32,883 bases of DNA from Myxococcota bacterium (GTDB lineage: Bacteria > Myxococcota_A > UBA796 > JAFGLY01): positions 1 to 32,883 of the forward strand of contig JAJRWT010000050.1 in assembly GCA_024276675.1 (NCBI GenBank), in the 5' to 3' direction. Under the pieces are notes generated by a model. The model saw only the letters and a list, made by a program, of their open reading frames with translations, made no database searches and was not told where the DNA came from. A program made the position numbers and the translations under genes. Shown piece after piece: positions 6,293-15,026 of the stretch (the first letter of the stretch is position 1; every line of letters starts with the position of its first letter).

Positions 6293-7984
6293 TCAGTGGT
6301 TTCGCTTGCTCATGGCCTCCAGCCATTCCTCGGGTGAGGCCACGTCGAATCGTTCCGCCCATTCCTGGTAGATGGTTTCCATCTCGCCGACCTTGTCGGG
6401 GTACTCGCCGGAGAGGTCGTTGGTCTCGGTGCCATCCGCGTCCATGTCGTAGAGTTCCCAGGCCTGGCCGTACTCCAGGGAGACGATCTTCCAGTCGCCC
6501 ATCCGAAGCGCCCTGTTGCCCTGGTGCTCGAAAGCTATGTAATCATAGCCCTTGCGCTCCTGGCCCAGCAGGGTGGGCAGCAGGGAGCGGCCCTCCAGGG
6601 GGGGGATCTCGCGGCCCTCGTAGGTCTCGGGGTAGGTGGCGCCCGCCACATCGTAGAAGGTGGGGGCCAGGTCCATGACGTCCGCCAGCTCGCCAACGAA
6701 GATGCCGGTGGTCTTCATCCCGGCAGGCCAGTGTACGATGGTAGGGGCGCGGATTCCGCCCTCGTGTACCTGGTGCTTGTACCAGCGGAAGGGCGTGTTG
6801 CTGGCGTTGGCCCAGGAGCGGTGGTAGCTCAGCCAGGAGTCGGCCGAACCCACCGGGGCCGGGTTGTCTTCGTCGATGTCTTCCTGGCAGGCGCCGTTGT
6901 CGGAGAGAAACACCAGCAGCGTGTCTTCCAGCAGGCCAAGGCTTTCCAGGTGCTCCACCAGCCTGCCCACGTTCTGGTCCATGCGCTGGATCTGGGCGGC
7001 GTAGACCGACATGCGAAGGTCCATGTCCACCTGGTCCACCTGTTGCCAGTCTTCCACCTTGTAGTCGGCATCCGACAGGGCCCACCGTTCGTCCAGCACC
7101 CCCATGGCTTTCATGGCCTGGTAGCGTTCCTGGCGCAGCGGCTGCCAACCGCCGCGGGCCAGGTATTGCCCCTGGTATTTCTCGTAGTCAGCCTCGTATG
7201 CGTGCAGGGGCCAGTGGGGAGCCGTGTAGGCCAGGTACAGGAAGAAGGGATCGTCGTCCCAGTAGACCTCGTCCACGAACTGCAGGGCGAAGTCGGTGAA
7301 GACGTCCGTGATGTAGAACTCTCCGTAGTCGTTTTCCCATACCTGGTCGTCCAGCCAGAGCTTGCCATCTTCCGGGACCCAGTAGCTGCTGTAGCCGGGT
7401 GTCAGGTAGAAGGAACGTTGGAAGCCACGGCTGACGGGGTAGTTGCTGAGGCCGGTTTCGCCGATGCCCCACTTGCCGGACATGAGGGTGTGGTAGCCTG
7501 CCTGGGCGAGAACCTCGGCCATGGTGACGCTCTCCATGGACAGGTGGTCGGTGTAGGCCGGGCTGTCCAGGGCCTCGCGGACTTCTTCCCAGGTGTCGGA
7601 CACCATCCAACCAACCCCAACCTGGTGGGCGTAGAGCCCGGTCATGAGAGATGCGCGGGTGGGGCTGCAACGTGCCGAGTTGTAGAGCTGGGTGAATCGC
7701 AGACCGTTGGCGGCCAGGGAGTCCAGGTTGGGGGTGAGGATCTCTGAGCCGAAGCAACCCAGGTCGGAGAAACCCATGTCGTCGGCCATGATGAGCACGA
7801 TGTTGGGCCTGGATGGGGCTTCCGCCGCGCTGTCGCCGTTTGTGTCACCCGCGGCATTCGTATCGAGCACCGACTGTGTGTCGGTGCTTGCTCCGGTCGC
7901 TGGATCGCCGGAGGAACCAGCCCCCCCGTGGCAGGACAGGGCCACGATCCCGGAGGTCAGTGCAAGAAATGACGTGCATCGCAA
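6293..7984 (-). CDS. Type I sulfatase lipoprotein (arylsulfatase-like), Cys-type
   Basis: The 563-residue protein starts with a lipoprotein signal ending ALSC (Cys18), then an Asp/Thr/Ala-rich linker to about residue 58, then a sulfatase domain. Metal ligands appear in MADDMG (Asp68, Asp69) and LSDNGA. The formylglycine site is CSPTR (Cys106, Arg110), matching C-x-P-x-R. APHWP and RWYKHQVHEGGIRAP supply further His and Lys residues. The usual GKWHLG motif reads GKWGIG (171-176), so the catalytic His is Gly. It should hydrolyse a sulfate ester outside the cytoplasm after Cys oxidation by an FGE; an FGE-like end lies at 1-113. The TTG start is supported by GGGAGG 6 nt upstream. The substrate is unknown. 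Confidence 0.93.
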   Translation of the reverse strand: MRCTSFLALTSGIVALSCHGGAGSSGDPATGASTDTQSVLDTNAAGDTNGDSAAEAPSRPNIVLIMADDMGFSDLGCFGSEILTPNLDSLAANGLRFTQLYNSARCSPTRASLMTGLYAHQVGVGWMVSDTWEEVREALDSPAYTDHLSMESVTMAEVLAQAGYHTLMSGKWGIGETGLSNYPVSRGFQRSFYLTPGYSSYWVPEDGKLWLDDQVWENDYGEFYITDVFTDFALQFVDEVYWDDDPFFLYLAYTAPHWPLHAYEADYEKYQGQYLARGGWQPLRQERYQAMKAMGVLDERWALSDADYKVEDWQQVDQVDMDLRMSVYAAQIQRMDQNVGRLVEHLESLGLLEDTLLVFLSDNGACQEDIDEDNPAPVGSADSWLSYHRSWANASNTPFRWYKHQVHEGGIRAPTIVHWPAGMKTTGIFVGELADVMDLAPTFYDVAGATYPETYEGREIPPLEGRSLLPTLLGQERKGYDYIAFEHQGNRALRMGDWKIVSLEYGQAWELYDMDADGTETNDLSGEYPDKVGEMETIYQEWAERFDVASPEEWLEAMSKRNH

Positions 7985-8077
7985 GGTTTTCCTCCCGTGG
8001 ATTTTCGGCGGTTTGTTTCACCTGGATGGTGTTGAACCTGGGGCGGGACAGGGGGTGTTTTTCTGCTGGGCGGGGGG

Positions 8078-10024
8078 CTACCACATTCCGCTGAAGTCGC
8101 AGCTCCCGTCGGAGGTGTTTTCCGTGCAGGTGTCCGGGTGCGAGATCTGCGGCTGCCCAGCCCAGACCGAATCCAGGAATTCCAGGATCTGCTCCCGGGC
8201 GGCCTCGCCGGCCAGGGTGTCGCGGGCGGCGAATCCGTGAACATCGTAGACGCCGGTATCCGGTACGCGGAACTGCTCGATGGCGGTGCGGGCCATGATC
8301 GGGCCCCGGTCGTGTTCCAGGTCCAGGATGTCGTCCAGCGATGGGTCCACCTGGACGGCGCCTTCCGCCGCCGCCAGGATGTTGGTGCCGATGTTGGGCA
8401 GGATGGGATCTTCCATGCTTTCCTGCAGCAGGTAGATGTCGCCGTCATCCAGGGACAGGTCCGCCCAGGAGCTGCCGTCCACGTCGTCCCAGGCCACCTG
8501 GCTCATGGTGAGCCCCAGCGAGATGTCCAGCTCTTCTTCGTAGACGCTGCCCAGGATGGAGTGTAGGTAGGATTCGTCGGTGTAGGAGCCGGGGATCATG
8601 TGGCTCCAGGCGCAGCCGGGTACGTTGAGCACGGCATGGCCGATGGACGAACTGGCGGCGGAGAACACCGCCCCCATGGTGCCGCCCTGGCTGCCGCCCA
8701 CCCAAACGGGGAGCGAGGTGTCGGGGCGCCGGCCGGCGGCGGGATTGGTCTCGCCGGCGATGGTGGCGGCTGCCAGGGCGTCGCCCAGTTGGCCGTCCAG
8801 GGCGCCAAGGACCGCGACGCCGTCGGCCAGTGATTGCAGCAGCCCGGCGGTGGAGTGGGCCACTCCGGACATGAGAGCCGTGAAGTCCGCCAGCGTGCTG
8901 ATGAGCGTGGTTTCGGTCCAACCCTGCCATTGGAGGTTGAACTTGGCGATGCCCTCGCTGGCGAGTTCTTCGTCGAAGCTGTCGTCGTCCAGGGTGCCGC
9001 CGGTGCCGTGCCCGTACATGGCCACGTGGTAGTCGGAGCTGCCCGCGGGCAGCACCAGGCGCAGTTCGACGTCGTGGGTGCCGGTCTGGACGGGCATGCC
9101 ATCGGAGTCCAGGCTCAGGTTGCCGTCGTCGCCGAGGAAGGACGGGACATCCCGGAGCCAACCACCGACGATGGCGGCGATGCTGCCCGAGGAGGGGATC
9201 TCCACCTGGTCCAGGTCCACGGACAGGCCGGCGGCCTGGGCCGTCATCACTTCGTTCATGGCCAGCAGGCGCCTGGTGGGGTCGTCCCGGGAGCGGGTCG
9301 TGAAGGTCCAGACCCGGAGGATGTCCTGGGGATCCACGCCCACCTGTTCCAGCAGGCTCCTGGTGGGGGCGTGGTAGCCCAGCAGGTCGGCTTCGTCCTG
9401 GTTGGCGGGTTGTTCCAGGCCCAGGATCAGCAGGGTCTCGCGAGAGGGCTCGAGAACCTGGCCGTCGTCGGCCCGTAGACTCCTGGTCACCAGCACGACG
9501 TGTTCGGCATTTGCCGGCAGGGGCTCCAGGGGGCGCCCCACCAGCAGATCATCGGGGCTCAAGTCCCCCTCGGTGGAGATGATCTCTTGCTGGAGGGCGA
9601 TGCTCTCGCCGTAGCGTGGGTCTTGGGGCTCGGCCACCAGGAGGCGCAGGGCGTCCACCCCCAGGGAATCGGCGTCCAGGCTGGCGTGGAAGGCGGTGGA
9701 GACCCCGGTGATGCGCGAAAAACCGTCCGCCAGGTTGGTGAAGGAGGGGTCGTCTTCCACGAGCATGGAGTCTTCGTGCAGATCCAGCCGGAGCCCGGTT
9801 GCCGTGCCGGGATCGGCCACGGTGAAGGTGTCGGAGGGCCAGGGCAGCAGGCACCTGGTCTGGTCCTGCTGGTCGCATGGCGCGGAGAGCGGGGCCCTTT
9901 CTCCGGGCTGGCGCTCCAGCACCGTCCATGTGGCCGTGTCCAGGGACTGTTGCTGGCAGGCCGGGTTCGTCACGGCGAGCCCGGACACGAGAAGAAGTCT
10001 TTTCAAAAAATCCTTCGAATACAT
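8078..10024 (-). CDS. Exported alpha/beta hydrolase with lipase-type N-terminal domain
   Basis: The 648-residue protein has an N-terminal hydrophobic export signal with Cys23 in a poor lipobox (NPAC), so it is either a lipoprotein or cleaved. Residues about 50-260 resemble the N-terminal region of bacterial virulence-factor lipases: CLLPWPSDTF, then a TGLRLDL stretch, then VVLVTRSLRADDG. The C-terminal half is an alpha/beta hydrolase: an oxyanion-like YGHGTGG at 337-343, the nucleophile elbow GGSQGG with Ser445 (G-x-S-x-G), and a late VYDVHG supplying the likely His. ATG 10024 has GGAGG 9 nt upstream. It lies beside a sulfatase and another lipoprotein, suggesting secreted degradation of a polymer or lipid. 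Substrate and family name are uncertain. Confidence 0.72.
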   Translation of the reverse strand: MYSKDFLKRLLLVSGLAVTNPACQQQSLDTATWTVLERQPGERAPLSAPCDQQDQTRCLLPWPSDTFTVADPGTATGLRLDLHEDSMLVEDDPSFTNLADGFSRITGVSTAFHASLDADSLGVDALRLLVAEPQDPRYGESIALQQEIISTEGDLSPDDLLVGRPLEPLPANAEHVVLVTRSLRADDGQVLEPSRETLLILGLEQPANQDEADLLGYHAPTRSLLEQVGVDPQDILRVWTFTTRSRDDPTRRLLAMNEVMTAQAAGLSVDLDQVEIPSSGSIAAIVGGWLRDVPSFLGDDGNLSLDSDGMPVQTGTHDVELRLVLPAGSSDYHVAMYGHGTGGTLDDDSFDEELASEGIAKFNLQWQGWTETTLISTLADFTALMSGVAHSTAGLLQSLADGVAVLGALDGQLGDALAAATIAGETNPAAGRRPDTSLPVWVGGSQGGTMGAVFSAASSSIGHAVLNVPGCAWSHMIPGSYTDESYLHSILGSVYEEELDISLGLTMSQVAWDDVDGSSWADLSLDDGDIYLLQESMEDPILPNIGTNILAAAEGAVQVDPSLDDILDLEHDRGPIMARTAIEQFRVPDTGVYDVHGFAARDTLAGEAAREQILEFLDSVWAGQPQISHPDTCTENTSDGSCDFSGMW

Positions 10025-10061
10025 TGCCCGGCACCTCCGTCTTCACTCGACGCCCAAGATA

Positions 10062-10159
10062 CCACGGAAGACAGGTTCCGTGTCCGCCATGGCAGCAGGC
10101 AGAAAAAACCACCGCTGCTTCGTGAGAAGACAGGCGATTCGAGATACCTCACAAAAAAA
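10062..10159. other. Divergent intergenic region (10025-10252) holding a weak terminator-like hairpin
   Basis: The 228 bp between the divergent hydrolase and outer-membrane-protein genes must hold both promoters, but no convincing -35/-10 pair was found. On the minus strand, arms ACGAG/CTCGT with an 8-nt loop at 10162-10179 are followed by TC and seven Ts (10159-10153). This would act as a terminator or attenuator in the leader of the hydrolase gene. The stem is only five to six pairs, so confidence is low. Confidence 0.2.
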
Positions 10160-10252
10160 GAACGAGCGGGTGACCTCGTCTGCTGTCAGGCTCGGAAAGT
10201 GGAGACGCCACAGCAGGAGACAGCGCAAGAAGACAACGCAAAGGAGGAGACC

Positions 10253-11296
10253 ATGTCGTTTCGGAGAAAGATCCTGGGAGCTTCGCTTCCCGTCCTGGCC
10301 ATGGCCGCGGCCGCTACAGCCCCCGGGGCCGCCAGGGCCCAGGCCATCGAACTTCAGATCGACGAAGAGCTGGCCAGCCAGCTCGGGCTGGATGCCGATT
10401 CCATGAAAGACGACATCAGCGGCGTCATCGGAGACGAACTCCACCTCACGGACCAGGCTGTATTCTGCCAGCAGATGGCCGATGCCGCCGTCATCGCATC
10501 CAAGGGCATGGGGGTGGAGTACGCATCAGATTTCAAGCTTTTCACCCTGGGCGGCTCCCTGGGCTCCGGGGTCAACTCCGGCGGTTTCCGCTTCAACAAG
10601 GCCGGCGAGGAACTCCCCGACTTCGGTTTCGCCTTCCAGGCCAGCGCCATGGCAGGGGTGAACCTGGGCGTGTTCACCGGCGGCAAGAGTGTCCTGAGCA
10701 GGGTGCGGCTCTACGTGAACGGCCTCACCATGAACAGCTCCGGCGACATCATGCAGGCATCTCTCACCAACCTGGGCGCCCATATCCAGTTGAAACTCAT
10801 CAAGCCCAAGGGCCTGGCCGTGGTGAAGTGGGGCGGCATCGACCTGACCTCTGGCTACGAGTACGCCGTCTACGGCCTCTCGCTCCAGCAGCCAATGCCC
10901 ATCTCCACCGAGCTGGACGGCAACGCCATCACCTGGGATGCCGTGGGCACCTACGACATCAGCGCCTCCACCACCAGCATCCCCATCGAGTTGTCCACCA
11001 GCCTGCACGTCATGATGGCCTCGGCCTTCCTGGGCGGGGCCCTGGACATCTCCGACGGCGTGGCCACCAACGAAATCAGCCTTGAAGGCGATATCGTGGG
11101 TACCGTGGCGGACCAGGAGCAAACCCTTGGCAACGCCCTGGTCATCTCCACGGGCGAGGGTTCCGTAACCGAGTACAGCCCCAGGATCTTCGGCGGCATC
11201 GAGCTGAGCGTGCTCTGGGCCCGGGTCTATGGCCAGTTGAACGTGGGCCTGGACAACAGTGTAGGCGGCCACATCGGGCTCCGGGTTGCCCTGTAG
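10253..11296 (+). CDS. Exported, probable outer-membrane beta-barrel protein of unknown family
   Basis: The 347-residue product has a clear Sec signal peptide (basic start, Ala-rich core, AARAQA cleavage region near residue 31). The mature part is rich in alternating Gly/Ser and hydrophobic residues and ends HIGLRVAL, compatible with a beta-barrel, although the last residue is Leu rather than Phe. Two segments stand out: YASDFKLFTLGGSLGSG near 86 and LPDFGFAFQASAMAG near 122. ATG 10253 is decided by a strong AAGGAGG site 5 nt upstream; the frame is open much further upstream, but that part is antisense to the hydrolase gene. I do not recognise the family. It is a single gene divergent from the hydrolase. 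Confidence 0.8.
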   Translation: MSFRRKILGASLPVLAMAAAATAPGAARAQAIELQIDEELASQLGLDADSMKDDISGVIGDELHLTDQAVFCQQMADAAVIASKGMGVEYASDFKLFTLGGSLGSGVNSGGFRFNKAGEELPDFGFAFQASAMAGVNLGVFTGGKSVLSRVRLYVNGLTMNSSGDIMQASLTNLGAHIQLKLIKPKGLAVVKWGGIDLTSGYEYAVYGLSLQQPMPISTELDGNAITWDAVGTYDISASTTSIPIELSTSLHVMMASAFLGGALDISDGVATNEISLEGDIVGTVADQEQTLGNALVISTGEGSVTEYSPRIFGGIELSVLWARVYGQLNVGLDNSVGGHIGLRVAL

Positions 11297-11382
11297 TACC
11301 GGCGGGCGTTGTTGTACTCCACTCTGGACCCTGGTATTCATTCAAGGCAATTCCTTCCCCTTCTCAACCACCTTCCCAGGCC

Positions 11383-11670
11383 ATGACGCGGCAGCGCCAT
11401 GACCGACGAAAGCCAACCATGACAGGTTTCCTGGCGGTACTGTGGCTTGTTGGCATCATCGTCTCGATGCTGATCTCCATCCCCCGGGGCAATGCCGTCA
11501 TCGGGTTCATCGTGGGCCTGCTGCTGGGGCCCCTGGGCATCCTGGTGGTGCTGTTCATCTCCGACCGGCGGCCCAGGTGCATGCACTGCAAGCAGCTCGT
11601 GGAAGCAGACGACGTCATCTGCCCCCATTGCCGGAAAGAAACCAGGCTCTCACGAATCCCGGGCCGGTGA
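11383..11670 (+). CDS. Small membrane protein with two helices and a C-terminal zinc ribbon
   Basis: The 95-residue product has two hydrophobic helices (about residues 15-33 and 38-60) followed by a basic DRRPR stretch and a zinc-ribbon-like CMHC...CPHC (Cys66, 69, 80, 83). By the positive-inside rule the ribbon faces the cytoplasm. An internal ATG at 11419 would start the protein just before the first helix and is an equally reasonable start; neither has a good ribosome site. It converges on the FG-GAP gene with 28 bp between stops. Function is unknown; similar short helix-plus-ribbon proteins are widespread and uncharacterised. Confidence 0.7.
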   Translation: MTRQRHDRRKPTMTGFLAVLWLVGIIVSMLISIPRGNAVIGFIVGLLLGPLGILVVLFISDRRPRCMHCKQLVEADDVICPHCRKETRLSRIPGR

Positions 11671-11698
11671 CTGGTGGGGGGTACGTTCCTCCCGCCCC

Positions 11699-13321
11699 CT
11701 ACATTCCCCCGGGGAACAGGTAGATCATGCCGCCGAGGTTGGCCACGGTGCTGTCGTAGGGGGCCGCAATGATGAAGTCGTCGATGCCGTCGCCGTTGGC
11801 GTCCTCGCCTCCCGACAATGCCCAGCCCAGGAACTGCTGGGACGCGGTGCCGGTGAACGTGGCATCTGCCGCCATCACTTCGACGTTGCCCGAGGACACG
11901 GGCCCGTAGTACAGGTAGGCCCGACCCATGTAGTTGAATTCGTCGCTGAAGCCCGTGGCACCCAGGACGATGTCGTCGAAGCCGTCCTGGTCGATATCGC
12001 CCGCCGGTGAGGTGGTGTTGCCCAGCATGCTGTCGGCGTTTTCGGAGCGGAAGCGGCTGTCGGCTTCCGAGAGGTTCATTATTCCGTCGGTTTTCAAGGA
12101 GCCCAGGACCAGGTAGGCTATGCCGGCGTCGGTCCCCCGGTCGTCGGAGTAGGGTGCCCCCACCAGGAGGTCGGCGTATCCGTCGCCGTTGACGTCGCCG
12201 GCCGCGCTGACGAAGTAGCCGGCCCTGTCGCGTTCCTGCTCGCCCTGCATGGTGAAATCGGCGTCGGTGGAGAGATAGGCTCCGGCGGAGAGAGGGCCGT
12301 GGTACACGTAGGCTTCCCCGGCCCAGAAGCCAGGTGCGTCGCTGCCTTCCGAGCCGATGAGCAGATCGTTCCAGCCGTCGCCGTTGACGTCGCCGGGGCC
12401 CGCCACGGAGGAGCCCAGGTAGGAGGCGGGCAGGGCTCCGGAGATGGTGACATCGGCGTCCAGCAGCTCGTGTTCGCCGTCGGACACCGGGCCCAGGTAC
12501 ACGTACACCTGCCCCACGTCGGCCACGTCGGTGGAGCTGTGCGCGTAGCGGGCGGCGATGGCGAAGTCGTCCAGCTCGTCGCCGCCAACGTCGCCAAGGT
12601 CTGTCATGGCGCAGCCGGCATCGGCGTCGCTGCGGGGCCCCAGGAAGGAGACTTCGGAGTTCAGCAGTTGCATGGTGCCCGCGGTGATGGGGCCGTGGAG
12701 CAGGTAAATCTTGCCGTATCCCGTCTGGCTCTTGGGACAGCTATGGGCGGGATCCCAGCCGTCGGCGCCGATGAGCAGATCGTCGAAACCATCGCCGTTT
12801 TCGTCGCCGGCGCCGGAGAGCGCCCAGCCCACCCAGTCGCAGCCACCCTCGCCCAGGAGAATGGCGTCGGCTTCCGAGACGTTGAGGTAGTCACCGGGTT
12901 TTTCGGTGATGGGACTGTAGAAGAGGTACACGGTCCCGTTACCATCGTCGGCCCCGTAGGCACCCATGGCCAGGTCCGTGATGCCGTCGGCGTCGATGTC
13001 GCCGGCGAAGGCCGTGGCCTGGGGGCCGTGGCCCAGGTAGGACGCACGTTCATCGGGAAAGAAGCGGATGGCTTCGTTGGTGAGTTCTACTTCGCCCAGG
13101 TAGGTGCGCGGGTCGAAGGGGGGGGCGCTGTCTTCGGTGTCCAGGGATGGGCCGCTGTCGCCGGTTTCCCGGGGTTCATGGGAATCGTTGGGCGGTCCGG
13201 TGTCTTGTCCCTGGCCGGTGTCCAGGGATGGGCCGCTGTCCAGCAGGTCGGCGGTCCTGGCCTGCCATTCGGCGTCGGTGATCCATGTACATGCGGTAAT
13301 GGCGAGGAATACGGGTATCAT
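11699..13321 (-). CDS. FG-GAP repeat lipoprotein (seven-bladed integrin-alpha-like propeller)
   Basis: The 540-residue product starts MIPVFLAITAC, a short signal with lipobox ITAC (Cys11), then an Asp/Ser/Gly/Pro-rich linker with repeated SGPSLDTG/SGPSLDTE. Then come seven Ca-binding FG-GAP cores: DIDADGITDLAMGA, DENGDGFDDLLIGA, DVGGDELDDFAIAA, DVNGDGWNDLLIGS, DVNGDGYADLLVGA, DIDQDGFDDIVLGA and DANGDGIDDFIIAA. Each is followed by a Y-hydrophobic strand such as VYLFYSP. Seven repeats match a complete seven-bladed propeller. It should be exposed outside the inner membrane and may bind partners or matrix; the ligand is unknown. ATG 13321 is chosen for the lipobox; sequence upstream in frame is antisense to the next gene. 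The third repeat (DVGGDE) lacks one Ca-ligand Asp/Asn. Confidence 0.88.
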   Translation of the reverse strand: MIPVFLAITACTWITDAEWQARTADLLDSGPSLDTGQGQDTGPPNDSHEPRETGDSGPSLDTEDSAPPFDPRTYLGEVELTNEAIRFFPDERASYLGHGPQATAFAGDIDADGITDLAMGAYGADDGNGTVYLFYSPITEKPGDYLNVSEADAILLGEGGCDWVGWALSGAGDENGDGFDDLLIGADGWDPAHSCPKSQTGYGKIYLLHGPITAGTMQLLNSEVSFLGPRSDADAGCAMTDLGDVGGDELDDFAIAARYAHSSTDVADVGQVYVYLGPVSDGEHELLDADVTISGALPASYLGSSVAGPGDVNGDGWNDLLIGSEGSDAPGFWAGEAYVYHGPLSAGAYLSTDADFTMQGEQERDRAGYFVSAAGDVNGDGYADLLVGAPYSDDRGTDAGIAYLVLGSLKTDGIMNLSEADSRFRSENADSMLGNTTSPAGDIDQDGFDDIVLGATGFSDEFNYMGRAYLYYGPVSSGNVEVMAADATFTGTASQQFLGWALSGGEDANGDGIDDFIIAAPYDSTVANLGGMIYLFPGGM

Positions 13322-13379
13322 CGTTTTTCCGACTGCTGGGGGTGATGGGACCCCGAGGGCGATGTGGCGATCCGGGGGG

Positions 13380-14261
13380 TCACCAGGTTCCCACCAGGAA
13401 GGCTGAAACACCGCATCCAACGGCTGCCAGGCCCAGGACTCCGGAGATGGCCACGCCGCTGTTGGTGGTTTTTCGGTAGGACTCGAGTTGGGTGATGTCG
13501 GTTGTCTGAGGGTCGTTGAAATTGGACAGGGCGATGTTGGCCACGCTGAAGGCCACGATGGCTCCCACCGCCGATACGCCCGCTCCCACCAGGAGGGGGG
13601 AGCGAAGCGAGGGGGCGGCGGAGTCGGTGCCGCTTGTGGGAGCCGCCGAGGAGGCCTGCCCTTGAAGTGCCAGATCCGTGCTGCTGGTGGCATCGTCGGG
13701 GACCAGCTCCCAGGGAATGACGGCTTCCAGGGGATCGCCTGGCCTGAGCATGATGCTGGACCGAACCTGGCCGGAGCTGTCCATGAACTGGAGTATTACC
13801 GGTCGTTCCAGGGGGCGGACCCAGGCTCTTACGCCGTCGGCGTAGGCCACCAGTCCTGCCGGCAGCATCTCGTCGCCGCCGGGGCCCAGGGCCTGGGCGG
13901 AATCGTAGTAGCCCCGCAGTGGGTGGCCTTCGGGAGCCACGGCCAGGGAGAGCTTGTAGGAGGGCTGAAGCTGGGCGGCGGAGCGGAAGTCGGCGATCAC
14001 GCGCTGGGGGGCGTCTTCCAGGTATGCTGCCAGGGCGTCGGCCCTGTAGACTGCGGCAGCGTCGGGCCTGGGCAGGATTTCGCCCAGGCAGCGGATGGTC
14101 TCTTCCAGCTCGGTTCGAGCCTTTCCAACGCCTTCGGCGTCCATCTGTGTGAAGGTGGCCACCACCTGCCCAGCAGCGCTGGAGACATCCATGGAGGTTG
14201 TGGATGTCTGGCACGGAGACGCGTGGAGGGCGCCGATGAAGGTCAAAACTAGCATGAGCAC
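13380..14261 (-). CDS. Exported protein with TPR-like region and two C-terminal membrane helices, unknown function
   Basis: The 293-residue product has an N-terminal signal (LMLVLTFIGALHASP), an alpha-helical region at about 30-120 with a TPR-like helix pair (DALAAYLEDAPQRVIADFRSAAQ), a beta-rich middle (RPVILQFMDSSGQVRSSIML), a Ser/Ala/Thr linker, and two C-terminal hydrophobic helices (LLVGAGVSAVGAIVAFSV and SGVLGLAAVGCGVSAFLVG). This layout is common in large-genome deltaproteobacteria-like organisms and is uncharacterised. GTG 14261 is preferred since GGGGAG lies 6 nt upstream; ATG 14255 is two codons in. Its stop is 58 bp before the FG-GAP start on the same strand, so the two may be co-transcribed. 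Confidence 0.7.
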   Translation of the reverse strand: MLMLVLTFIGALHASPCQTSTTSMDVSSAAGQVVATFTQMDAEGVGKARTELEETIRCLGEILPRPDAAAVYRADALAAYLEDAPQRVIADFRSAAQLQPSYKLSLAVAPEGHPLRGYYDSAQALGPGGDEMLPAGLVAYADGVRAWVRPLERPVILQFMDSSGQVRSSIMLRPGDPLEAVIPWELVPDDATSSTDLALQGQASSAAPTSGTDSAAPSLRSPLLVGAGVSAVGAIVAFSVANIALSNFNDPQTTDITQLESYRKTTNSGVAISGVLGLAAVGCGVSAFLVGTW

Positions 14262-14311
14262 AGTATACTCCCCCTGGCAGGACCGGTTGGAGGAACTTGG
14301 TGTGGGGTGCG

Positions 14312-14371
14312 GAGCATCGTGAAGAGCATCGTGAAGAGCATCGTGAAGAACGGGGTGAAGAACGGGGTGAA
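14312..14371. repeat. 12-bp tandem repeat, five copies (two variants)
   Basis: Three copies of GAGCATCGTGAA (14312-14347) are followed by two of GAACGGGGTGAA (14348-14371). The repeat sits in the 324-bp leader (14262-14585) between yjbQ and the start of the next minus-strand gene. I see no gene in that gap; a shadow frame encodes HPVLHDALHDA-type repeats but lacks a start site. Confidence 0.85.
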
Positions 14372-14585
14372 GAAAAAGCCCGTACACAGCAGGTGAAGAC
14401 GCCGCGGATATCATAGACCGTCACCCGCCGGGCCTTCTCGCGCAAGTGCCTTGTGCATGCAAATACGGGATTGCCCCGCTGGTCTGGCGGGTGTGGAGCC
14501 GGGCGCCAACCTGGGTGGCTCCACCCAGGCAGCAGACAGGTGTGCCGGTGGCGCCTGTTTCAGAAGCCGGTTTAAGAAGATGGTT

Positions 14586-14993
14586 TCAGAAGATGGTCAC
14601 GAGAACTTTGCGCTGGCGGGGCCTGCTTCGGTGCTCCCACAGGTAGATGCCCTGCCAGGTGCCGGTGGCCAGCCTGCCGTCGAGGATGGGGATTGAGAGG
14701 GAAACCTGGGTGATGGCGGATCTTACGTGGGCGGGCATGTCGTCGGGGCCTTCGGATCTGTGGCGGAAGATGCGATCCCCATCGGGCACCAGGCGGCGGA
14801 AGAAGGCTTCCAGGTCCGCCTGGACGGCAGGGTCGGCGTTTTCCTGGATCACCAGGGATGCGGAGGTGTGGCGCACGAAGAGGTTGCACATGCCGTCGGA
14901 GATCCCGGCGGCCCCAACCAGGTCGACCACCTGGGAGGTGATGTCTTTCAGGCCCCGTCGCGAGGCGCGAATCAGCAGCTCTTTTCTGAACAT
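14586..14993 (-). CDS. yjbQ: YjbQ/UPF0047 family protein (secondary thiamine-phosphate synthase type)
   Basis: The 135-residue protein has the usual length and signature of UPF0047/YjbQ: FVRHTSASLVIQENADP (39-55), RHRSEGPDDMPAHVRSA (77-93) and TGTWQGIYLWEHR (110-122). The conserved His and Asp residues cluster in a trimer active site. E. coli YjbQ has weak thiamine-phosphate synthase activity that can replace ThiE; the physiological role is still unclear. It is cytosolic, with no signal sequence. It sits 33 bp after the 907-residue surface protein gene on the same strand, with no thiamine genes nearby, so context gives no support for a thiamine role. ATG 14993 is at the conventional N-terminus; the ribosome site is weak. 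Confidence 0.95.
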   Translation of the reverse strand: MFRKELLIRASRRGLKDITSQVVDLVGAAGISDGMCNLFVRHTSASLVIQENADPAVQADLEAFFRRLVPDGDRIFRHRSEGPDDMPAHVRSAITQVSLSIPILDGRLATGTWQGIYLWEHRSRPRQRKVLVTIF

Positions 14994-15026
14994 GGATTGG
15001 TGGTTGTCCTGTGTTGTCTTGACGGG

